Assembly (NCBI RefSeq): GCF_024323335.1
Contig: NC_066580.1
Span: 442,657,851-442,721,850, forward strand
Length of the DNA stretch: 64,000 nucleotides
From: Lathyrus oleraceus
Lineage: Eukaryota; Streptophyta; Magnoliopsida; Fabales; Fabaceae
Direction: 5' to 3'
Both the position numbers and the translations under genes were made by a program. The notes under the pieces are model-generated. The model had not been told where the DNA came from. It did no database searches and worked only from the letters and a program-made list of their open reading frames with translations. Positions 35,822 to 46,804 of the stretch are shown piece after piece. Every line of letters begins with the position of its first letter. Position 1 is the first letter of the stretch.

Positions 35822-36068
35822 TATAATTGCTCAAAGAAAGAGAGAGTCAAGCCTAATTTAGTTAACCTTGCGAAAAATGTTGGATTTGCTTATATGCTTT
35901 CTTCATGATGTATATACTTGTTTGCTTATTTGTTTGCTTTCTTCTTTCTCTTTTATTATATGGTTATCATCTTGCTTATATCCATGGATTCTGGGATGAT
36001 ATCATGAGTAAATCTCTACACCCGAACTTTGGAAAAATAAGAGGGAACACCTAAGTTTAGAATTGGAA

Positions 36069-36360
36069 GTTGTGTAGTGTTAGTCTCCAAGGACCACTCC
36101 TTGTGAGCCTAGCATGAAGTCTTCCCCTAGAGTAGACCTTTTCGTAGATCTCGTTGTAAGGCACCTAGCCTGTCGTATAACTTGATTCATGAAGGGTCCA
36201 TGACTCTAGGAACCACTCTTAGAACAAGTTTCTATCTTGGTGGTTGTGTAGTGTTAGACTCCAAGGACCACTCCTTGTGTGCCTAGCATGAGAACCCCAC
36301 CCAGAATAGACTTGTCGTCACTCTCGTCATAAAACAGCTAGCCTGTTGCAGGATGTTGAT
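36069..36360 (+). repeat. Duplicated leader unit (~174 bases)
   Basis: 'ttgtgtagtgttag.ctccaa' followed by 'ggaccactccttgtg.gcctagcatga' occurs at 36069 and again at 36244. Both copies continue with related 'agtagac/aatagac...ctcgt.....cctagcctgt' text. It lies between the primer binding site and gag. Confidence 0.8.
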
Positions 36361-36687
36361 ACGATTAGCGCCAATGACTCTGGGTACCTTATCCAAAACC
36401 TCAAAGCCAAGCATGTGAGTGGTTTATGGGTAGAGAGCGTAAAACTATCTGTTATGTGGAGCTTATCTAGTAGGTTGTTTTGTGATACTCATATTATCCT
36501 GGATCCTAATTATACCTGCATTACATTTTCTTTGCATACCCAAATACAAAATTTCATGCATTCACATATCATCAGCATGAACTGCATATCATTTTCATAA
36601 ACAAAAAAACTCATCCCATCCTTTGTCCATAACCTGCAGCTGATTCCTTGACACTCATATTAGACCTGAAGTATCCCTTGAAAGATC

Positions 36688-38340
36688 ATGGATCCATTGG
36701 AGCAAAGTCATATTGCATTGAGAAGAGATGTGGTCTTCATGAAAAACCATATAAACCAACTTGTGGAGGCTATGATAGCTCTAGTAAAGAGAGAGGACAA
36801 CATTCAGCGGACTACAGTTATTTAGAATGTCATTCCACCTTCAGTAAATGATCCTACCCAACCTCAGCTTGTGTGAACCCCGGTTGATAACACTGTTGTT
36901 CAAGAGGGTCATATTGTCTGAGATGGGGGTTCCTCATATCATGATGTTGTTGAGTATCACAGTTTTGCATTCTCTGCGCCAAATTCCCATGGAACAAGCC
37001 TGGTGGTCAATACTGAACGACCACAAGAGGATGAGATTGCTGAAATATGTTACGTGCTAGAGAAAAGACTTAAAGCCATAAAAGGGTGAGATGCAGTTGA
37101 ATTGAATGCTTTAAACATGTGTTTGGTACCTGGCCTGGTTATACCCGCAAAGTTCAAAGTACCAGAATTTGAGAAGTACAAAGGGGATAGTTACCCAAAA
37201 CACCATTTTGTGATGTTCTGCCGAAAAGTGACCTCTCATGCTCACAATGATGAGCTAATGATTCATTGTTTTCAGAATAATTTGACTAGGGTATCGTCGA
37301 GTTGGTACATGAAATTAGAAAGGAATCATATTCAGTCATGGTTGGATCTAGCTAACACCTTTTTGAAGCAATACAAATACAATTTGGACATGGCTCCCGA
37401 TCGCATGCAGTTGGGAGCTTTATCTTAGGAAAGCAATGAATCTTTCAGAGAGTATGCCCAAAGATGGAGAGAGTTAGTAGCTCGCGTTGAACCACTACTC
37501 TTTGAGAAAGAACTGATGGACTTATTCAGGGATACTTTGCAAAGTCCTTACTTCGAAAGGATGATTAGCAGTGAAACATCATACTTCGCTCACCTAGTGT
37601 CAATTAGAGAACCCATCGAGTGTGGCCTCAAAAGTGGAAGGATCTAACGCACCTCGAGTATCCAGAATATTGAGAATGAATCTATTGCCAATTCCCAAAA
37701 GGAAGAAGAGGATGAGGTTAATTCAGTATGGGGAGTTCCATATCAGACACCAATCTCTCCACATGATTAGTATCATCCTACAATTCGAAGACCTCATCAA
37801 TATCAACTACAGATTCCACACCAGCAACCATACCAACGGCAAAACGCTCCACATCAGCAACATCAGCACACCCAATAAAGGCCAAGAAAGCCAGAGAGGC
37901 ACATGGATCTACTTCCAATGCCATACAGTAAAGTACTTCCATATTTGATCAAGAGAGGATTGATAGTGCCAAAGGAACTGAGTCGAATAATTCCTCCATA
38001 AGCACCAGGCTTTGACGCCAACGCCCGATATGACTCTCATGCTGGGGCACACGGGCATTCAACTAAAGATTGTAAGGTGCTCAAAATTAAGATACAAACT
38101 CTGCTTGACTACAAGATATTCTCATTTGCGCCTCGAGGCCTGCAAATCAACAATACTCATTCACCTAGCCATGCGGGTCCATCAGTCCAAACTATGTAAG
38201 ATATTTCCAAGAATAGGTTTGAAGATGATTATCATACTAGTTTCAATGAGCATGATAACGACCAACTCTAAAGAAGGTTGGCCCAACAGTGAACCAAGCA
38301 CGAGAGAGCGTCCTCTGTATTGGCAATCATTTGGCTATTT
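36688..38340 (+). pseudogene. Ogre/Tat-type gag pseudogene
   Basis: ATG at 36688 (MDPLEQSHIALRRD...) opens a coiled, charged N-terminal region typical of Tat/Ogre gag. The conserved gag core is at 37110-37430, with 'CLVPGLVIPAKFKVPEFEKY' and then 'FCRKV...HNDELMIHCFQNNL', 'SSWYMKLE' and 'LANTFLKQYKYNLDMAPDR'. Then come 'ESFREYAQRWRELVARVEP', a Gln/His/Pro-rich linker (37740-37880) and a 'DSHAGAHGHSTKDCK' element that replaces a CCHC knuckle with its first Cys missing. Stops occur at least at 36814, 36873, 36919, 37087, 37426 and 37644. It is dead, and no protease follows. Confidence 0.85.
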
Positions 38341-40200
38341 CTATAATTTCATATGTATTTTCTTTGCATGTTAAGTACTTATTTGCTTTCAAGTATTATT
38401 GTTTTCCTTTAATGGTAATATTAATGAAATGATCATGCATGTTTTGAGCGAATCCTTTCGTATTCACTCATCTTTTCCATTTATATAAAAAACAAAAATA
38501 TTTCTCCCATTCACTTATCAAATTATTGTTTTAGAGAAGATTGGAAGGAGGATGACGATAACAAAATACCCATAATTGTTAACTGTATGCTTTCGGATAA
38601 AATCCTGCTGATGATGTACAAGCATTGTTTCAAATTCCCAGACACCGGAGAAATAAAGATTTAATCCATAGTTAACCACTATGAGCCTATAAGTAGGATA
38701 TTCTTTCGTATTTACAAACCCTTACGTTTAAACTCGGGGCAGTGTAGTGTTTAGTTGATATGACTATGCATTCGAATTACAAGATGAAGCATCCCGTCTA
38801 TGGATCCACTACATGTCTTCTTCGCACACATCCTGAAGTGTCGAAGGAACCTTGAAAAATCCAAAAGTTATGCCAGTATTTCTTCAATGACCAATGATTT
38901 GGCAGTCATAATTTTTCAAAAAAAAAATCAAAGAAAGAGCTCGCTAAGTCCAACACCCAAAGAGGCGACTTAGGAAAAAATTAGGGCAATCCCGATGGAC
39001 TAAAGCTTCAAAAAGCGGCCCTGGCAAAAGTTAGGGATCAAAAGAGGTCATGAAAATCCTCAGCAAAAGCAAAACAAGATTTAGTGACCACCATATCAAG
39101 AATCAAATGGTCACCAACATCCATGAAGAGCAAAATAAGGTAATTGCCATTTCAAGAAGATATTGAATCTTCATATTCAGTCTTACGTCGTCAAACTCTC
39201 TTGGAAGACAAACGTGTATGTTGAATTAACTGAATGTAGGACTGAAGATTATCACGAACAAAAGGTGGGTTTAAAACAAAATTTGAGCCTTATATCCTTT
39301 GTTTCAATAACCGTGAACCAAGCCATGTTACAACCCTTAAAAGACTTAATTGAAGCAGGGTTTATTCTGAAAGCATACTACATCAAGGTTGTGTAAAATG
39401 ACTCCTAGATATTTGCTAATCCCCTGTATTGGCATCATATTCTCGTTGTATCTTTCACACACTAGCTAAATCAGCACTGCATTTGGACTAGTGGTCCATT
39501 TGTCACACACCATCACATCATTCAAATAAATGATTTTTTTCAAAACCTGAATGAACATCGCTTTAATATTACTATTTCTGAATGAATAAATCTAACTGCA
39601 AGTCAGTACTTGACATCAAGGAAATTCTAACAATAAGGAACAGTCAGAGGAACTTGAACATTGGTTGGCGCTGACCCGAATCAAGACCACTTCCTAACCC
39701 TATGGATTAGGGGCATGGCATCTGATGACTATGTTGACCTAAGAATTGGTCAGTCTGAAACAAATGTTCAAGCATCAGTTGATCAAGGAGGCAAATCATT
39801 CAGTCCATCCGGGGCAAGCCCTTCCAAAGCTCAACCAGGGGAAGACTACTGAAAGATTCATACACTAGGGAGATTTTGGTTCATTCCATGGTATAATCAT
39901 TCCCAGGGTTTCCTTTCAAAGGATAATTTCTTTAACTACCCTACAGGATGGGGCAGACAAGTCGCAAACAACCTTGGGGAAGAACAAAAGCATAATCATC
40001 ATACATTGATTACATCACTACACTCACAAAATCTTTTGCAAGTCATCATGGCATATAAGGAAAAGAAATTGAGGTTCTCTCAAGAACAAACATGTAGTCT
40101 ATCAGCAACGGATCAAACTTGGGGCACCAAGAGCATCCATATTTATCCTTCGATCATCGCATTATCAAATATCGAGTTTCGGGAAGTCAAAACCTTTCAC
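38341..40200 (+). other. Collapsed pol region and start of Ogre 3' UTR
   Basis: Protease, RT, RNase H and integrase are all absent. Around 38340-38530 there is an intron-like AT-rich stretch ending 'ttgttttag', and Ogre elements are known to carry an intron in their coding part. From about 38920 the text ('gagctcgctaagtccaac', 'gaggcgacttagg', 'caaaagttaggg') is 3' untranslated in style. The junction points to a large internal deletion. Confidence 0.5.
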
Positions 40201-40330
40201 CAACCAAAAGTCCAATCCACATTGGCAATTACCAAAAAAATCAAAGTCCAATCCCTATTGGCATCCACAAAAAACCAAAAGTCCAATCCATATTGACAAC
40301 TACCAAGAAATAAAAGTTCACTTTGCTGGC
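40195..40330 (+). repeat. Short tandem repeat, 'aaaagtccaatcc.(n)attgg'
   Basis: Three to four units of about 40 bases, each with the inverted pair CCAAT...ATTGG or a close variant (40206, 40243, 40278, 40315). This is the first of three hairpin-type arrays in this 3' UTR. Confidence 0.75.
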
Positions 40331-40566
40331 ATCTTCATAAACTCAAATCAAATCAACATTGGTACCCAAAAAGTCTCATCTTCGAAAAAGGGAGATCAAT
40401 CCAAAACAACCAATAACCCTTTTGCATTACCACATACACTGCATACAATAAACAAACATAACTTTCCTTCCAAATCAGGAAGTTGCATATCAAAAAGCTC
40501 TCTCGCAAAAACGAGAAGTTTTCATTAACGTGCACCATATGCATACATAACATAATAATTCCTTCC

Positions 40567-41366
40567 TATCAACCCTTTGATGATGACATAACCTAATTTT
40601 TCTTTTCCATTAGCCCTCTGATGATGATAGTCTTTACCATCATCCCTCTGAAAATGACATTCTATAAAAAATCCTTTTCGTTAACCCTTTGACGATGATA
40701 AATTCTTTTTCACCAACCCTTTGGTGATGACATTCCTTAATTCTTTTCGTCAACCCTTTGACGACGTCACTCCATAGTGAAATATATTTCCGTCAACCCT
40801 TTGACAATGATAAATTCTTTTCCACCAACCCTTTGGTGATGCCATTCTTTACTTCTTTCCGTCAACCCTTTGACGATGGCAGATTCTTTTCCACCAACCC
40901 TTTAGTGATGAGATTCTTTATTTCTTTCCATCAACCCTTTGACGATGATAGATTTTTTTCGTCAACCCTCTGATGATGTCACTCCATAGTGAAGTTTCTT
41001 TCCGTCAATCATTTGATGATGATATTACATATATAATTTATTTTCCATCAACCCTTTGATGATGTCACTCTATAGTGAAGTTTCTTTCCGTCAACCCTTT
41101 GACGATGATATTATATATATAATTCCTTTTCCATCAATTCGTTGATGATGTCACCCCACTATGAAGTCCTTTCCATCAACCCTTTGACGATGACAAATTT
41201 TCTTTCCATCAACCCTTTGACGATGTCAATTTCTCTTTTCGTCAATCCTTTGACAATGACAATTACCTTTCCATCAACCTTTTGAAGATGATATTCTATA
41301 ACAGATTATTTTCCATCAACCCTTTGATGACGACACTCACTATCTTCCATCAACCCTTTGATGATA
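40567..41366 (+). repeat. Tandem hairpin array, about 22 units (CNNCAA-CCCT-TTGNNG)
   Basis: About 22 units spaced 30-45 bases apart, each with a left arm, CCCT and a right arm. Three main forms occur: CGTCAA/TTGACG, CACCAA/TTGGTG and CATCAA/TTGATG, joined by T/C-rich linkers ('ttctttcc', 'aattctttt'). At least 12 units keep an uninterrupted 5-6 bp stem. The two variable base pairs change together. It lies in the Ogre 3' UTR, a region known in Fabeae for generating satellite repeats (for example pea PisTR-A). Confidence 0.9.
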
Positions 41367-41944
41367 ATATTCCCCAACCATCTCTCGTTGGAAACAAAAA
41401 TAAAACCCTACAAAAATACAAGTACCCAGTTGCATTCCACATGCATCACATGCATTAGTTCATGCATAATTTTTCTTCCAAAACAGGAAGTTTCAAAAAC
41501 ACAATCATATCAATCATCAACATATCTATGCATAGCCTTATACAAAATAAAATAACCATTCGCATCCCCACAAGCACATCTAAAATCCCCAACAATCGCA
41601 TACTTGCATATATCTCATGCATCATTTCATGCATGGTACTTCCACCCATGTCATACAAAACATCAAACATAGCATAACTCAAGATCCAGGGTCAACCACA
41701 AGTATCCTGGATAGTCTTCATTCTAGCAGTAGTGTCATTACTCGGCATATGCTCATGGATTTATTTCCCAGCAAGTCATTCTTCAACTTTATGATTGATA
41801 ATGATATTCCCCAATGTCTTTGCTTTGTTGCTCCAAAAGCAAAGATTACCCTAAAAATTCTCTTATGAGTTTTCCCCCTGCAGAGCTTCGCCAGTAAATC
41901 TCCTCCGAAAGGGAGTATTTTCTGAAATATTTCCCCCCAACAGG

Positions 41945-43700
41945 TGAATGTTTGAGATACTTCTTCATTAATTTGAAGAATCTCATTTGTTCTTAGAGAT
42001 ACTGCTCTAGTATCCTCGAAGAGTCTTAGATACAATCAAGGTATCATTCTCCGTGTTGGAATATCTTGATTATATCATATAAGATGTCCTTTATCTTTTT
42101 GAGATACTGTTTCATTTATCTGAAGAATCTCATTTGTTCTTAGAGATACTGTTCTAGTATCCAAAGTATCATTCCCCGTGTTGGAATATCTTGATTATAT
42201 CATGTAAGATGATGCTTCATTGATTCAGAGAATCTCATTTACCTATTTGAGATATTGCTTCATTTATCTGCTTGAGATACTGCTTCATTTATCTGAAGAA
42301 TCTCATTTATTGCTTGAGATACAACTCTAGTATCCTTGAAGAATCTTAGATGCGATTGATGTATCACTCCCCTTGCTGGAATATCTTGAGTATATCATGT
42401 AATATGTTGCTTCGTTGATTCGTAAAATTTCATTTCTTTGTTTGAGATGCTGCTTCATTTATCTGAAGAATCTCATTTGTTCTTATAGATACTGCTCTAG
42501 TATCCTCAAAGAGTCTTAGATGTAATTAAGGTATCATTCCCCTTGTTGGAATATCTTGATATTATCATATAATATGTTGCTTCGTTGATTCGGAGAATCT
42601 CATTTATCTGTTTGAGATACTTCTTCATTAATATGAAGAATCTCATTTGTTCTTAGAAATACTACTCTAGTATCCTCAAAGAATCTTAAAGATACGATTG
42701 AGGTATCATTTCCCTTGCTGGAATATCTTGATTAGATCATATAAGATACTGCTTCATTGATTCAAATAATTCCATAAGCTCTTTTTTAATTGCTATAGTA
42801 TCCTCAGAGAATCTTAGATACGGTTGAGGTATCATTCTTGTGTTGGAATATCTTGATTATATCATGTAAGATGTTGCTTCATTGATTCAGAGAATCTCAT
42901 TTACCTGTTTGAGATATGCTTCATTTATCTGAAGAATCTCATTTATCTGCTTGAGATACTGCTTCATTAATATGAAGAAACTCATTTATTGCTTGAGATA
43001 CTGCTCTAGTATCCTTGAGGAGTCTTAGATATGATTGAGGTAGCATTCCCTTGTCGGAATATCTTGATTATATCATATAAGATGTTGCTTCATTGATTCG
43101 GAGAATCTCACTTATCTGTTTGAGATACTGCTTCATTAATTTGAAGAGTCTTATTTGTTCTTAGAGATATTGATCTAGTATCCTCGAAGAGTCTTAGATA
43201 CAATTGAGGTATCATTCCCTTGTTGAAATATCCCGATTATATCATATAAGATGTTGCTTCGTTGATTCAGAGAATCTCATTTATCTGTTTGAGATACTGC
43301 TTTATTAATATGAAGAATCTCATTTGTTATTATAAATACTACTCTAGTATCCTCAGAGAATCTTAAAGATACGATTGAGGTATCATTCCCCTTGCTAGAA
43401 TATCTTGATTAGATAATATAAGATAATGCTTCATTGATTCGTAAAATTTCATAAGCCCTTTTTTAATTGCTTTAGTATCCTCGGAGAATCTTAGATACGG
43501 CTGATGTGTCATTCCATTGTTGGGATATCTCGATTGTATCATGTAAGGTACTGCTTCATTGATCCTCAGAGAATCTTGTATGTTCAGTTTAAGACACTGC
43601 TCTGCTAATGCTCAGAAAATCTAGATATTGAGATATAATTCCATTATTGGAATATCTCGATTATGTCAACCAAGATACTATTCTGACGATGCTCAGAGAG
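41945..43700 (+). repeat. Tandem array of ~150-180-base units
   Basis: Roughly ten diverged units begin near 'tttgagatactgcttcatt'. Each contains 'gaagaatctcattt', 'gatactgctctagtatcc', 'gtatcattcccc' and 'ttggaatatcttgattat'. Each carries inverted pairs GAGAT/ATCTC with CTTCA/TGAAG inside, and GATACT/AGTATC. Some units are expanded by internal duplication (near 42257, 42740 and 42909). Confidence 0.88.
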
Positions 43701-43880
43701 TCTTGATTGTTTCATTTACCTTATAAATAACACATCTAACTGCATTTCTCATTGCATTTCCTTTTAGTATTTCATCCTTGCATCTCAAAGGAAAAATTTG
43801 GATCTTTTCATATTTAATCATCTTCCACCACGAATGTACAAAGACCGTTGTCATTCATACCTTCTAGTTCAAGGTAATTA

Positions 43881-43892
43881 AATAGGGGCAAC
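43881..43892 (+). other. Polypurine tract of plus-strand Ogre
   Basis: The purine-rich 'aataggggcaac' directly precedes the 3' LTR at 43893, the expected place for plus-strand priming. Confidence 0.65.
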
Positions 43893-46799
43893 TGTCATAC
43901 CCTAATTTTGTCAGAGTATTTTAAATTTATCTGATACATGTCCATTTGTCAAGTTTTATATTCTTTAGCCATATGCATTTTTATCACCAAATACAATCAC
44001 CATAATTATTCATATATGCATATATAATAAAAAAATCAACATAAAGTCAATATTTTACATGTTGAAGAAATTCACTAAAATTGCATTTTTTTTCTCGTTA
44101 TGCATCTTGAAAAATAAATTCATGATCATTTGATTTTATCATCAAAATATCCATTTGAATTTTATTAATCATTTTCATGCATCATAAAAAAAACCAATAT
44201 ATTTAGAAAACCCAAAATATCTTTCATTTATTATATTATTATTCTATACCTATATTACATCATTATTCACTATTTAATTAAATAAGTTTCTAAAAGGCAC
44301 TCACACTCTTTGCATAATTTTTAAATCATCCTTTCTAGAGCCTATAAATAAACCTCATTCCATTCACAAATGACACCACCAATCATTCACAAAAACTAAA
44401 CAAAAACTCTCTTCATTTTTCTCTTCATCTTCTTTCAAGTCATTTCTTTCTTTTTATTGAATAGGTAGACTCTTATACTTGTTCTTTATTTAATTCTATT
44501 GCATTTTTACTCTTTATTTATTTATTTAGTACCTTAATTATCACTATTTTACATGGAAACTCAATTGATTTTAAATGAAGAGTAAAAAAGTATTCTTGAA
44601 CCTCCATGAGCAAAAGTGATTCAATATGATTTAATTTTTGTTTATTTAATTTTATTTGCCTTATTATTCTTGTTGCATTTAATTAATTACCACTATTTTG
44701 TATGGAAACTCCATTGATTCAAAATCAAGAGTTTAAAGTGTTCTTGAACCTCCATGAACAAAAAGGATAAAATGTAAATGATATTTATTTTACATAAATA
44801 ATATATCCAATAATTTTCCAACATCATCCCGAGCATGAATCAATGGTTCGTTTGTCACGAGGGTGAATAAAATGGCTAAATTAAGCAAATATATGTTGCT
44901 GCATTTTTGTTAACTTTCGAAATTTTTTGTTGTTTATTTGCTGATTTTTAATATACCATTATGTTCGTGAGATCGAGTAGATAAATTTTCATTATTTATT
45001 TGCTTAATTCCGTGAAAAATTGAGAAAGTTATGTTGTTTTTACGTTTTCGTTGGAACTCATTTTCTTTCATTTTTCTTGCTACGGAAATAATAACCAAAT
45101 ATGAGTTTGGAAAAGATAAAGTCTCTCTCACACCTCCTAATTACTCAATGCACCCTTGTGAGGCTTCCTTCTTTGGGCCTATAGCATTTTCCTAACTACA
45201 CCCTTATTTTGTAGCCTATTTTTATATTTTATATATATTTTTTATTTATCATTTTCTTATTATTGCTTTATTTATTTATTTTTGTTCTTTCTTTTATTTC
45301 CTTTAGTTTTTTTTAATTCTTTTACTTCTTAAATTTATAGTGTGTCACCTCCATTTTATTATTTCTTTTACTTTTTTTTATTGCTTTATTTTTTAGTTTA
45401 TTTTATTATATTTTTAATTGATGCATAATTGTTAATCCAAAATGACAAAATGACCATTAAAATTAACCTTTCAAAAATACTAAAATAAAAGGTATTTGAT
45501 CAACATCAAGCATATTTTTCAAAATCATTTCCAACTTTCCTCAACTTCAAAATCCATTTCAAAACGAAAACAATCATTTCATTTCAAACCATTTTTACTA
45601 ATGCGATATAACACTCGATCAACATCGAATTTCTCTTCCGCTTTCTCAACTCATTAAACTCTTTTTTTAATCAAGTACGAAAGAAGAAGGTCCTTGGAGT
45701 CTCACATTCCTTGAATCTTTGAATGGAGGCTCTTGAGGTACACGTCTTGAATTAGCCTTTCATTCTCTCTTTTGTTTCTAAAACACATAATAGCTTGGAC
45801 AAAAACGGGCCACTGGAGTCTAGCATTCCGGTGGAACCTTTGAACAATATTTTGAATGTTCATTGTCCATCAAACAATTTCATAAATACACCGAATGAAA
45901 AATGTGTTGTTGGAGTCTAGCATTCCGATAATACCCCGATTCATTGGTCCCGAGGCTCACGTCTCGTTCTCACTAAATATTCGTCATTCTCCTAAAATTA
46001 TTCAATACAACTTTAACCTAATCTCTCGCCCCCGTGCGATCAAACAACTTCTTACAAAGACATTGCTTAATTCTTTCTAATGTGTATATAAACTAGCGAT
46101 TAAGTCTCCCCCACGAGTATGCAAGTCAATGTTTAACCATTAGAATGCGATCTAAGCACTTGCTAATTACAATAAAACATCTCAACACATCGAATCCATC
46201 TTTTTCTCGCCCCCGTGCGATCGAAAACCTTTTTAGAAAGAATATTGTTTAATCCCTTCTAACGCGCATAACAAACTAGTGCTTAAGCCTCCGCCGAGAG
46301 TAGACAAGTCAATGTTTAGCCTTTAGAACGCGGTCTAAATTGTTGTTCACTAAAAAATACCAACAAACCGTAGTTCCCCATACTACGAATGCTCTGATTT
46401 CCTTATTGCACTATAAGGATACGTAGGCACGAGATTGCGAGATCTTGGCGATCAACTAATAAAAAACCTCTCATTTTCCCCCTTTGAGGTTTCCATTTAA
46501 TTATCCTTTCAACCTCTTTATCACTCGAAGAAAACAACGAACATTAGCTAACATTCAAATCGCAAATTAGACTAAAAGGTTCCCGTTGAGTACAACGGAC
46601 GTGAGGGGTGCTAATACCTTCCCCTTGTGTAATCGACTCCTGAACCCGAATATGGTTGTGATGACTATTATTCTACTATTAAAGGTTTTATCTATATTTC
46701 CCTATTCCTTGATTCGAATAAATAAAGTTTGGTGGCGATTCTATTCGAATCATTTTTTCCGCGACCATCGTGAGGGATCATATTTTTTGATATGCGACA
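43893..46799 (+). repeat. 3' LTR of plus-strand Ogre
   Basis: 2907 bases, TGTCATACCC...TATGCGACA, co-linear with 32914-35801. Differences are scattered substitutions and small indels. It is followed by agaag, the right copy of the target duplication. Confidence 0.88.
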
Positions 46800-46804
46800 A
46801 GAAG

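Larger units (their letters stand above)
32914..46799 (+). mobile_element. Plus-strand Ogre-like retrotransposon, pol-deleted
   Basis: Both LTRs are present (32914-35801 and 43893-46799), each TGTCATACCC...TGCGACA. The order between them is a primer-binding-like site, a duplicated leader, a dead gag of the Ogre/Tat type, a very short remnant where protease and pol should be, and a ~5 kb 3' UTR with tandem arrays. A polypurine tract lies directly before the right LTR. At 13.9 kb overall it is much shorter than full Ogre elements (over 20 kb). The LTRs differ by roughly 8% in the first ~180 bases by eye, so the insertion is old. It landed in the LTR of the minus-strand Ogre-like element. Confidence 0.85.

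Noticed and set aside
40567..41366. CRISPR-like look: short palindromic repeats at near-regular spacing
   Set aside because: Spacers are low-complexity T/C-rich text and not unique, repeats vary, the genome is a plant, and the array lies in an Ogre 3' UTR.
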